From Pseudomonadales bacterium (GTDB taxonomy: Bacteria > Pseudomonadota > Gammaproteobacteria > Pseudomonadales > Ketobacteraceae), in the NCBI GenBank assembly GCA_002708905.1, contig PAPM01000035.1, forward strand, positions 124,001-188,000: a stretch of DNA of 64,000 nucleotides, given 5' to 3'. Position numbers and translations under genes: made by a program. Below, piece by piece: positions 10,431 through 18,488 of this stretch (position 1 is the first letter of the stretch; every line of letters starts with the position of its first letter). The notes below the pieces were generated by a model. The model was not told where the DNA came from and did no database searches. It saw only the letters and a program-made list of their open reading frames with translations.

Positions 10431-11282
10431 ATGTACGCCGGACTTTACGTGGTGGGTGCGCTGTTTGTTCTGGTGCTGGTGACCCTGGCTAAGGGTGTCA
10501 GGCTGGTTCCGCAGGGTTATAAATGGGTGGTGCAGCGTTTAGGTAAATATCACACGACCCTGGCACCGGGTCTCAACATTATTATTCCCTTTATCGATTC
10601 AGTGGCTTACAAAGTCACCACCAAAGATATCGTACTGGATATACCTTCCCAGGAAGTCATCACCAAAGACAACGCGGTCATCATCGCCAACGCGGTAGCC
10701 TACATCAACATTATTTCCCCGGAGAAGGCTGTGTATGGGGTGGAGGATTATCGCATCGCTATCCAGACACTGGTGCAAACGACCCTGCGCTCCATCATTG
10801 GGGAAATGGACCTGGATGATGCGTTATCTTCCCGCGATCAAATCAAGGCTCATCTTAAGAACTCTATCTCGGATGACATTTCTGACTGGGGTATTACACT
10901 GAAAACCGTAGAGATCCAGGACATCAATCCCTCCGGTACCATGCAAAAGGCCATGGAAGAGCAGGCGGCGGCTGAACGTGCCCGGCGTGCCACGGTGACC
11001 CGTGCCGATGGTGACAAACAGGCGGCCATACTGGAAGCCGATGGTCGTCTGGAAGCTTCAAAGCGAGACGCGGAAGCACAGGTTGTATTGGCAAAGGCCA
11101 GTCAGAGGGCCATCGAAATGGTGACCTCGGCCATTGGCGACAAGGAAATGCCGGTGGTCTACCTGCTGGGGGAAAAATATGTTAAGTCCCTGGAGCAGAT
11201 TTCCAAATCGCAGAATGGTAAAACCATTGTGTTGCCGGCAGACCTGCCGGCGGCCGTGAAAGGTATGATGGGCAAGCTGTAA
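10431..11282 (+). CDS. qmcA: SPFH/stomatin-family membrane protein (QmcA-like)
   Basis: QmcA-like proteins form large membrane-anchored oligomers and are linked to membrane-domain organisation and protease control. The 283-residue product has an N-terminal membrane helix (about 4-22), an SPFH/band-7 domain (about 23-180) and an Ala/Glu-rich helical part (AEQAAAERARRA-type, about 182-245) used for oligomerisation. AGGAG lies just upstream of the ATG. It follows nfeD closely and the two should be one transcription unit. Length is slightly below the E. coli homologue. Confidence 0.92.
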   Translation: MYAGLYVVGALFVLVLVTLAKGVRLVPQGYKWVVQRLGKYHTTLAPGLNIIIPFIDSVAYKVTTKDIVLDIPSQEVITKDNAVIIANAVAYINIISPEKAVYGVEDYRIAIQTLVQTTLRSIIGEMDLDDALSSRDQIKAHLKNSISDDISDWGITLKTVEIQDINPSGTMQKAMEEQAAAERARRATVTRADGDKQAAILEADGRLEASKRDAEAQVVLAKASQRAIEMVTSAIGDKEMPVVYLLGEKYVKSLEQISKSQNGKTIVLPADLPAAVKGMMGKL

Positions 11283-11290
11283 CGCCGGGG

Positions 11291-11318
11291 CGGGACCGGC
11301 TGTCAAAGCATGGTCCCG
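11291..11318 (+). terminator. Possible terminator after nfeD-qmcA
   Basis: A perfect 7-bp inverted repeat (CGGGACC ... GGTCCCG) with a 14-base loop lies 8 bases after the qmcA stop and is followed by TCTCTTCG. The U-rich tract is weak, so termination may be only partial. Confidence 0.4.
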
Positions 11319-11339
11319 TCTCTTCGCTAAGGTGACAAC

Positions 11340-11421
11340 ATATTGACGATGAGGCAGGCTGAACTAATCTGGTTATAGGAATACCAAGCGCCAACCGTTT
11401 TATCTGAAACGTCAATATTGA
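11340..11421. promoter_or_regulatory. Inverted repeat and 10-bp palindrome upstream of the DISM-GGDEF gene
   Basis: ATATTGACG at 11340-11348 is repeated in inverted form as CGTCAATAT at 11410-11418. The second arm sits inside a perfect palindrome TCAATATTGA (11412-11421), 19 bases upstream of the ATG at 11441. The arms are 61 bases apart, close to six helical turns, which would suit a looping or cooperatively bound regulator. No known operator was recognised. Confidence 0.35.
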
Positions 11422-11440
11422 GCACCGATACAAAACAAGA

Positions 11441-13300
11441 ATGACAAACATTAAAGTGCCGTGCGGGCAAACCTACCTGAAGACAGTATTGACGTGTCTG
11501 CTCTTGCTCCTCAGCCCGCCAGGGCTGGCCAATCCTTCTGATAGCTTGCCCGATGGTTTCACAGCAGTGGATCTGAGTGACATCAGTGACCGCGGGAGCA
11601 TCAACCTCAGTCCGTTTCTCCTCTACTTGCGGGATGATGAAAACAGGTCAATAGACACGATCCTGAAAGGGGATATTGCTCCCTGGCAGCTAAACCGGGA
11701 TGGTGTTACCAATTTTGGTCAGTCAGATGTGCCCTATTGGTTCGTGGTGCAGTTGAACAATATCCATCGATCCTCTGAACCAATATACCTGCGGCTGAAC
11801 TATGCCATGCTCGATCGCCTGGATGTCTATTGGGTTAGTGATGGCCGGGTTATCGAATCCTACCAGTTGGGCGACACGGTTCCGTTCCAGCGGCGCCCCG
11901 TGAATAACCGGGTTTACTTGTTTCCGGTGGACGATCTGAAAGTTACCAATGCCCAAATATACCTGCGGGTGCAATCCCAAGGGCCGTTGGAAGTGCCGCT
12001 GGACGCGGTGACCTATGCTGAATTCAATGAGCAGGACAAATTGGAACTGATGTGGTATGGCGCTTATTTCGGCATCATGCTGGTGATGTTTTTCTATAAC
12101 TTTTTCATTTTTGTCCTGGTTCGGGATATCACCTATTTCTACTACCTGTTCTATGTAATCAGCACCACCGCGCTGCAATTTACATTAACCGGTGCCAGTT
12201 TTCAGTTTGTCTGGCCTGAATCGCAAACGTTGAACAATACCATGGTGTTGGTGTTCACGGCGATGATGCCTCTGGCGGCCGTTGCCTTTGTGCGTAGCTT
12301 TTTGAAGCTCGAGGAAGATAAGGGCATTAATCGTATCATCGGTCGAGTTTTGCTGGTGGCCTTTGTCGGTGTGCTGGTATCCACTTTTGTATTGCCCTAT
12401 TCGTTGGTGCTCAAGATTGCCCATACAGTTTCCTTTGTGGCGGTGAGCTTCGGCTTGTACCTGGGCATCTATTATTGGATCAGGGGGATCCGGGCGGCTC
12501 GTACCTTTGCGTTGGCCTGGTTTATTTACCTGATATTTATACTGCTGTACCTGCTGCAGGTCACGGGAAGAACTCAGCCCAACCTGGTGTCTACCCATGC
12601 ATTGGAAATTGGGTCCTTGCTGGAATTGGTGCTGCTTTCTCTATCATTTGGTCATCGCGTCAATGAAGAGAAGGAAATGCGCATCCAGGCCCAGCAGGAA
12701 GCATTGGTTATCCAGGAAGAGCTCAATGTGAATCTGGATAATGTCGTGCGCCAGCGTACAGAGGAGCTGGAGGAGGCCAACCGTCGCCTGAAAGAACTGA
12801 GTGTTAAAGACGGATTGACCGGTTTGTACAATCGACGCCATTTCGACGAATTACTGCAAATAGAGTATCAGCGCAGCTTTCGTGAAAACAGCTGGCTTAC
12901 TGCCATCATGCTGGATATAGATCATTTCAAGAACCTGAACGATACCTATGGCCATCAATGTGGTGATGAATGCCTGAAACAGTTCGCCGCTGTGGTGTAC
13001 GGCAAACTGCGGCGCCCGCCGGATTTGTTGGCCAGGTATGGTGGCGAGGAGTTTGTGGTGTTGCTTCCGGGTACAGATATGGCCGGGGGGCAGGTGGTGG
13101 CGGAAAATATCAGAGCGGCTGTGGAGGCTATTGCGTTCGAGTGGGAAGGTTACAGCATCGTTATGACCACCAGCGTCGGGGTGGCCAGCGTGGTCCCCAG
13201 AGACCGTGACGGCTACGAAGCCCTGCTGCGAGTGGCTGACAGTAACCTGTTCAAGGCCAAGGAATCGGGTCGCAACCGGGTTGTGCACAGCACGGGTTGA
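11441..13300 (+). CDS. Diguanylate cyclase with 7TMR-DISM sensor
   Basis: This is a membrane sensor that should make cyclic-di-GMP. The 619-residue product starts with a signal peptide (about 1-30), followed by a periplasmic 7TMR-DISM extracellular domain (about 40-185). Next come seven membrane helices (about 195-400), a short coiled coil and a C-terminal GGDEF domain. The active-site loop reads GGEEF at about 534-538. An inhibitory RxxD site (RPPD) lies five residues before it, so both catalysis and product feedback look intact. The ligand of the DISM domain is unknown. The same sensor type appears again in the hybrid kinase at 28677. Confidence 0.9.
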   Translation: MTNIKVPCGQTYLKTVLTCLLLLLSPPGLANPSDSLPDGFTAVDLSDISDRGSINLSPFLLYLRDDENRSIDTILKGDIAPWQLNRDGVTNFGQSDVPYWFVVQLNNIHRSSEPIYLRLNYAMLDRLDVYWVSDGRVIESYQLGDTVPFQRRPVNNRVYLFPVDDLKVTNAQIYLRVQSQGPLEVPLDAVTYAEFNEQDKLELMWYGAYFGIMLVMFFYNFFIFVLVRDITYFYYLFYVISTTALQFTLTGASFQFVWPESQTLNNTMVLVFTAMMPLAAVAFVRSFLKLEEDKGINRIIGRVLLVAFVGVLVSTFVLPYSLVLKIAHTVSFVAVSFGLYLGIYYWIRGIRAARTFALAWFIYLIFILLYLLQVTGRTQPNLVSTHALEIGSLLELVLLSLSFGHRVNEEKEMRIQAQQEALVIQEELNVNLDNVVRQRTEELEEANRRLKELSVKDGLTGLYNRRHFDELLQIEYQRSFRENSWLTAIMLDIDHFKNLNDTYGHQCGDECLKQFAAVVYGKLRRPPDLLARYGGEEFVVLLPGTDMAGGQVVAENIRAAVEAIAFEWEGYSIVMTTSVGVASVVPRDRDGYEALLRVADSNLFKAKESGRNRVVHSTG

Positions 13301-13313
13301 GAATGAAGCAATT

Positions 13314-13335
13314 TTGACCTCATAGTCCCGGTCAA
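13314..13335. promoter_or_regulatory. TTGACC/GGTCAA inverted repeat upstream of the hybrid kinase cassette
   Basis: TTGACC (13314-13319) and GGTCAA (13330-13335) form a 6-bp inverted repeat with a 10-base spacer. The first arm also resembles a -35 element, with TATACA (13337-13342) as a possible -10 at a 17-base spacing. It lies in the 178-base gap before the kinase operon and could be both promoter and operator. Confidence 0.35.
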
Positions 13336-13478
13336 CTATACATATAGTAATCTATTGAAAAAGAACTAAAAAATCTAGGGAACCAGACTTGAAGCGCGGC
13401 TCTGGCTGGGAAATAGGATGGGATGTGCCTGGCGGAGGCCTAAGTCATCATTGATTCACTGATTCCAATTGCCGGGCA

Positions 13479-16400
13479 ATGATGTTTAACACGCTGAAAA
13501 ACCTGTCCATCAAATTAAAGATGACCACCATCGCCTTGATTGCTTTGGTGGGCTTCTCCTCCATCGTATTCAGTAATTACAGCTTCTTCCAGGACACTAC
13601 CGGCTCGCTTCAAGAATTCCAGGAAGTTGACCTGGTTCTGGTTCAATATGCAAACCAGCTTCAGGTCGGCCTGGTTGATGTCAATCGTTTGCTTGAAGCG
13701 GCCATGGCCGAAAACGATAAGGACACCTTGAGCGAAGCGCTGGCGTTGGCCAACAAGCAACGTAAGATGCTGGGCAAGCTGGATCAGCTTAAGCCGTCTC
13801 TGGCCAGTAAGACGGAAGCGTTGGTAGGGGCTTACGATGAGTTTATCGAAACCTCCAGGCGCTACACTTCTGATGTGCTGGACGGGGTTTACACCCCAGG
13901 CGAGATGTATGCCGCGGTGGGGCCATCCATTGCAAAACGTCAGCACTACGAAAAATTGCTGAGAGAGTTTGCGGAGGAAATCAATACCAACCTGGAAGAT
14001 ACCATGACCAGTATTCGGAGTGGTGCCGAGGTGGTGACCAGGGAGCAGTTTATATTCGGTGCAATGTTGGTGATTCTTGTATTGGGTGCTTATGTTTGGT
14101 TGTTTCTTGTGGTTAACCGTGCCATGGGGGATGTGATTGAGCTTTCCGGCGAAATTTCCAATGGCAATCTTGATGTAGAGATTGGTGATGCCAACAGCCT
14201 GGAAGTACAGAAACTGTATGCCGCATTGGCCATCATGCGGGATCGGCTGAAGCAACAGAGTCATGAGGCGCAAATGCGAAGCCGTCGCCAGGAACAGTTG
14301 GCGAAGCTTAATGAAGCCTTGCGGGGTGAACAAACGGTTGATCAGGTTATGCAGTCCATGTTGCGCAGCCTGGCAGGCACCTTGAAGTCGCTGGTTGGTG
14401 CGGTGTATCTGGTGGAAGGTGATGAGTTGGTGATGCGGGCAAGTTATGCCTATTCCCACCGCAAAGGGGACCGCAGCCGTTTGCGAATGGGCGAGTCTTT
14501 GGTTGGGCAGGCCGCTGTTGAACGTAACCTGTTTGTGGTGGGCGACCTGCCGGAAAACTACGCGCCCATCTCTTCAGGGTTGGGTGAGTCCACACCCCGG
14601 GAAGTCATGGTGATTCCGCTGGTGTTCAACGACCATTTGCTGGCGGTAATGGAGTTGATGAGCTTTAACCCGTTTACTCAGGAGGATACTGAGTACGTTA
14701 CCCGGGCAGCGGAAGGGATGGCGATTGCGCTTAACTCTTCTATCTCCAGGGTTCAGCTTGCGGATGCATTGGAACGCTCCAAACAGCAGGCGGAAGCCCT
14801 TGAGCAGCAGCAGGAAGAGCTACGGGCTACCAATGAAGAGTTGGAAGAGCAGGCCGCCATATTGCGGTCATCCGAAGAAAGCCTGCAACAGCAGCAGGAA
14901 GAGCTGCGGGTAATGAATGAGGAGCTGGAAGAGCGCAACCGACTGCTTGACCGGCAGAAGGATGAAATCGAAAAGAACAACCAGGCCCTGGAGGTCTCCC
15001 GTAAAGAGTTGGAGCAGAAAGCCCGCCAACTGGAAATGAGCGGCCGCTATAAAACCGAGTTCCTGTCCACTATGTCCCATGAATTAAGGACGCCGCTGAA
15101 TAGTATATTGATTCTGTCTCAGGGACTGATGGAGAACAAGAAATCCAATCTGGATGAAAAACAGGTTGAGCATGCCAAGGTCATCAATTCATCCGGGCGT
15201 GACCTGTTAATGTTGATCAATGACATTCTGGATTTGTCCAAGGTGGAAGAGGGCAAACTTGAATTGGTGGCGGAAGCCATGTCGTTGGAGGATTTGGCTT
15301 CCAAGCTGCATGGTCAATTCGATGCCCAAGCAGAAAACAAGAAGATCGGCTTTGTGGTGGACATAGATGCCGGCTTACCGGAGTCTATTCTGGTGGATGA
15401 ACATCGCTTGAGCCAGATTTTGCGAAACTTTATTTCCAATGCGTTGAAATTCACCCATCAGGGCCAGGTTGAAGTCAGTGCCCGCATTCCGGACTCTGAT
15501 GTTGCCATCGGAGCAGGAATGCTGCGTGCTCAGGACGCGATAGAATTCCGGGTGAAGGATTCAGGAATCGGTATTCCCAAAGACAAACTGGACTTGATAT
15601 TTGAAGCGTTCCAGCAGGTGGACGGTACGATATCACGCAAATACGGTGGCACGGGACTGGGATTAACCATCTCCAGAAAGCTGGCGGAGATTATGAAGGG
15701 TACGGTCAAAGTGACCAGTGAAGGGGAAAACAAAGGCTCGGTGTTCAGCTTGTTTCTGCCGCTTTCCTATGGTGGGCAACCCGTTTCACCTCCGGCAGCT
15801 ACAGCTGTCTCTGAAGTCGCCCCGACATCACAATCAGTGCAGGTTATGCCTGCTCCTGTAGCGCCTGAAATTGAGCCGAAGCAACCGGCAAAGGCAAGTA
15901 ATTCTATTCTGATTGTTGAGGATGATCCCAGCTTCAGCGGTGTACTGAAGAATCTGGCGGAGGAATTTGGGTTCAACGCTTTCTGCGCTCATTCCGTCAA
16001 AGATGCCACTGAGTTTCTTGCGGAGAACCGCCCCGGTTCGATTATCCTGGATCTGGGGCTGCCGGATGCGCCGGGTGAGTCTCTGCTTAGCCAGATCAAG
16101 GGCAGTGATGAAACCCGGGATATTCCGGTTCATGTTATTTCCGGGAAACTCAATGTCAGTCCGTCCAGTATAGAAGGTGCTGAAGAATTTATTGCCAAGC
16201 CGTTTGGGCGTGATCGTTTGGATCAGCTGTTTAGCGATATCAGTTCAGAGTTGAGCGCGATGACCAGCAATCGTGTTTTGGTTATCGAAGACGATGAGGT
16301 GCAGCAGGAGCAACTGCAGAACAGCTTTGCCGAGCAGAACGTTATCTGTGAAATGGCGGAAACCGGTCAACAGGCCATTGAGCTACTGAAACGACAGCAT

Positions 16401-17075
16401 TTCGGCGCCATCATTCTGGATCTGGAATTACCCGACACGGATGGCTTCCAATTGGCGGAAACCTTAAGCCACTGTACCAACGGCAATACCCCCATCATTA
16501 TCTACACCGCCCGGGACCTGGATAAGCGTCAGGATGCGCAATTGCGTAAATACGCCAAACGCATCGTATTGAAGACAGACAAATCCATCTCCAGGCTATT
16601 GAATGAAACCACCTTGTTCCTGCATTGGTTGAAAGGATCCGAGCAGCCTGCGCATCTTGACGAGCCTGAAGATACTGCCAATGTGAAGCTCACAGACGTA
16701 GAGGGTAAACGTCTGCTGTTGGTGGATGATGACATTCGCAATCTCTATTCCCTGTCGGCTGTACTGGAGGAAAGCGGATTCGAAATAGAAACTGCGGGAA
16801 CCGGATTGGAGGCGATCGAGATGCTGGAAGAGTCCAATGGTTTTGATCTGGTCCTCATGGACGTGATGATGCCGGAAATGGATGGTTTGGAAGCCATGCA
16901 GAAAATTCGCAGCGATCCCAAGTTCAAGAATCTGCCAATCATTGCCTTAACAGCCAAAGCAATGAAAGATGACCGCGCTCGTTGCATTGAAGCCGGGGCC
17001 AATGATTATCTGTCAAAACCGGTGGATACCAATAAATTGAAAGCTATTGTGAAAATGTGGTTGGGGCAAGCCTGA
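13479..17075 (+). CDS. Hybrid sensor histidine kinase with GAF and three receiver domains
   Basis: This is a large membrane hybrid kinase of 1198 residues. It has two membrane helices (about 15-35 and 190-215) flanking a periplasmic helical sensor, then HAMP (about 216-265), GAF (about 285-425) and a Gln/Glu-rich coiled coil (about 430-525). HisKA follows with the phospho-acceptor His near 534 (SHELRTPLN), then a HATPase domain (about 640-765). Three receivers come last, near 807-920, 931-1050 and 1076-1196, with acceptor Asp near 857, 978 and 1127. REC2 ends in a KTDKS-like segment and is the most divergent. The gene leads a four-gene overlapping operon with cheR, cheB and a c-di-GMP protein. 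The signal is unknown. Confidence 0.92.
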   Translation: MMFNTLKNLSIKLKMTTIALIALVGFSSIVFSNYSFFQDTTGSLQEFQEVDLVLVQYANQLQVGLVDVNRLLEAAMAENDKDTLSEALALANKQRKMLGKLDQLKPSLASKTEALVGAYDEFIETSRRYTSDVLDGVYTPGEMYAAVGPSIAKRQHYEKLLREFAEEINTNLEDTMTSIRSGAEVVTREQFIFGAMLVILVLGAYVWLFLVVNRAMGDVIELSGEISNGNLDVEIGDANSLEVQKLYAALAIMRDRLKQQSHEAQMRSRRQEQLAKLNEALRGEQTVDQVMQSMLRSLAGTLKSLVGAVYLVEGDELVMRASYAYSHRKGDRSRLRMGESLVGQAAVERNLFVVGDLPENYAPISSGLGESTPREVMVIPLVFNDHLLAVMELMSFNPFTQEDTEYVTRAAEGMAIALNSSISRVQLADALERSKQQAEALEQQQEELRATNEELEEQAAILRSSEESLQQQQEELRVMNEELEERNRLLDRQKDEIEKNNQALEVSRKELEQKARQLEMSGRYKTEFLSTMSHELRTPLNSILILSQGLMENKKSNLDEKQVEHAKVINSSGRDLLMLINDILDLSKVEEGKLELVAEAMSLEDLASKLHGQFDAQAENKKIGFVVDIDAGLPESILVDEHRLSQILRNFISNALKFTHQGQVEVSARIPDSDVAIGAGMLRAQDAIEFRVKDSGIGIPKDKLDLIFEAFQQVDGTISRKYGGTGLGLTISRKLAEIMKGTVKVTSEGENKGSVFSLFLPLSYGGQPVSPPAATAVSEVAPTSQSVQVMPAPVAPEIEPKQPAKASNSILIVEDDPSFSGVLKNLAEEFGFNAFCAHSVKDATEFLAENRPGSIILDLGLPDAPGESLLSQIKGSDETRDIPVHVISGKLNVSPSSIEGAEEFIAKPFGRDRLDQLFSDISSELSAMTSNRVLVIEDDEVQQEQLQNSFAEQNVICEMAETGQQAIELLKRQHFGAIILDLELPDTDGFQLAETLSHCTNGNTPIIIYTARDLDKRQDAQLRKYAKRIVLKTDKSISRLLNETTLFLHWLKGSEQPAHLDEPEDTANVKLTDVEGKRLLLVDDDIRNLYSLSAVLEESGFEIETAGTGLEAIEMLEESNGFDLVLMDVMMPEMDGLEAMQKIRSDPKFKNLPIIALTAKAMKDDRARCIEAGANDYLSKPVDTNKLKAIVKMWLGQA

Positions 17076-17917
17076 TGGGGCAGGGAAAAAACGGTGATCC
17101 ATTGAGTGAGTTTGAGGTCGAGGTGGAGTGCCTGATGCAGGCGCTGTACCTGCGGTGGGGGTATGACTTTCGCGAATACTCCCGTGCCTCGTTGCGGCGC
17201 CGAGTGGCGCGCTATATGTCCGACAACCAGATTTTGCGTGCCGCTGATTTGCAGCATGAACTGATCCGGGATAAAAAGCGTTGTGTTCACTTTGTTCGTG
17301 GTTTGACGGTGAACGTCACGGATATGTTCCGGGACCCAGTGTTCTACAAAGTGATACGGGAACAGGTGATTCCCGAGTTGCGCAGTCATCCGTTCATCAA
17401 GATCTGGCATGCAGGTTGTTCCACCGGCGAGGAAGCGTACTCGATGTCGATTCTGTTGCATGAGGAAGGCCTGGGTGAAAGAGCCGTAATTTATGCAACC
17501 GACATAAATTCCCAGGTGCTGGATCAGGCCAGCAAGGGTGTCTATCACGAAAAAATGCTGTCCAGTGCCCGTGAAAACTACAAGGACTCCGGTGGCAAAA
17601 GCAAGCTGGATGATTTTGTTTCAGTAGGTTATGAACGCTTCCTGATTGATCCCGGATTAAAGAAGAATATTGTGTTTACTCAACATGATTTGGTGACAGA
17701 TCAAGTGTTTGGGGAGATGCAGATGGTGATTTGCCGGAATGTCCTAATTTACTTTAGGCGCGAACTTCAAACTAAGGTGCTAACCTTATTTCATAACAGC
17801 CTGGATATGGGCGGGTTCCTGGGGCTCGGTATAAAGGAGTCGTTACGCAGCCTGCCTAATGAGTTTAGATACAAAGCCATTGATGAGTCAGCAAGAGTGT
17901 TCCAGCGGGTTGATTAA
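17075..17917 (+). CDS. cheR: CheR-type protein-glutamate methyltransferase
   Basis: CheR methylates glutamates on receptor proteins using S-adenosylmethionine. The 280-residue product has an N-terminal helical domain (about 10-75) with the Arg-rich SLRRRVARYM segment, the SAM-binding motif HAGCSTGEEAYS (about 109-120) and VICRNVLIYF near 220. The ATG at 17075 overlaps the upstream kinase stop by one base (TGATG) and is preferred to an ATG six codons upstream. No receptor (MCP) gene or CheA/CheW is in the window. Its target may be the helical or coiled-coil part of the upstream kinase. Confidence 0.9.
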   Translation: MGQGKNGDPLSEFEVEVECLMQALYLRWGYDFREYSRASLRRRVARYMSDNQILRAADLQHELIRDKKRCVHFVRGLTVNVTDMFRDPVFYKVIREQVIPELRSHPFIKIWHAGCSTGEEAYSMSILLHEEGLGERAVIYATDINSQVLDQASKGVYHEKMLSSARENYKDSGGKSKLDDFVSVGYERFLIDPGLKKNIVFTQHDLVTDQVFGEMQMVICRNVLIYFRRELQTKVLTLFHNSLDMGGFLGLGIKESLRSLPNEFRYKAIDESARVFQRVD

Positions 17918-18488
17918 GCGAATTGATTTAGTTGTAATCGGCGCGTCCAGTGGTGGACTGGATGTGCTGATAAAATTGCTGAGAAGGTTGCCCGAACATT
18001 ACGCAATACCCACAGTGGCTGTTTTGCATCAGCGACCCAATCGGTCCAGTGGCGTACCCGATATGCTTTCAAAGTACACCCATTTAAAAGTGCAGGAGCC
18101 AGACGACAAGCAGGGAATAGAAGCGGGCCATTTCTATGTGGCGCCGCCAAATTATCATTTGCTGGTGGATAGCGACAAAGTATTTTCGCTTAGCCTGGAC
18201 GCTCCGGTTAATTTTTGCCGCCCATCCATAGACATGACCATGGAATCGGCGGCGGACGTTTATCAGGATCGATTGTTGGGTTGTGTCTTGACGGGGGCAA
18301 ACTCGGATGGCGCTGAAGGCTTGAAGTATATCAAGAAGAAAGGTGGTTATATTCTGGTTCAGGATCCCCAAGAGGCGACAGCCGATTCCATGCCGAAGGC
18401 GGCGATTGCCGTTGCGGACGTGGACGCAGTGTTGAGCATAGATCGGATCGCAGAGTGCTTGTCCTCGATTAATGGGGGGCAGGCATGA
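17883..18488 (+). CDS. cheB: Stand-alone CheB-type protein-glutamate methylesterase
   Basis: CheB removes methyl groups added by CheR. This product is the catalytic domain alone, about 201 residues, without the N-terminal receiver that normally controls CheB. The triad is visible: Ser in GASSGG, His in VLHQRP, and Asp in TGANSDGAEG. The start is unclear: ATG at 17883 is given here, an ATG at 17859 or a TTG at 17908 are also possible, and all overlap the cheR end. The gene overlaps the next gene by four bases (ATGA). Control must come from a separate receiver, perhaps those of the hybrid kinase. Confidence 0.88.
   Translation: MSQQECSSGLIKRIDLVVIGASSGGLDVLIKLLRRLPEHYAIPTVAVLHQRPNRSSGVPDMLSKYTHLKVQEPDDKQGIEAGHFYVAPPNYHLLVDSDKVFSLSLDAPVNFCRPSIDMTMESAADVYQDRLLGCVLTGANSDGAEGLKYIKKKGGYILVQDPQEATADSMPKAAIAVADVDAVLSIDRIAECLSSINGGQA

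Noticed and set aside
13515-14459. 314-codon frame on the minus strand inside the hybrid kinase
   Set aside because: It is the mirror of a well-supported kinase with clear domains; its own sequence is rich in His/Gln with no recognisable domain.
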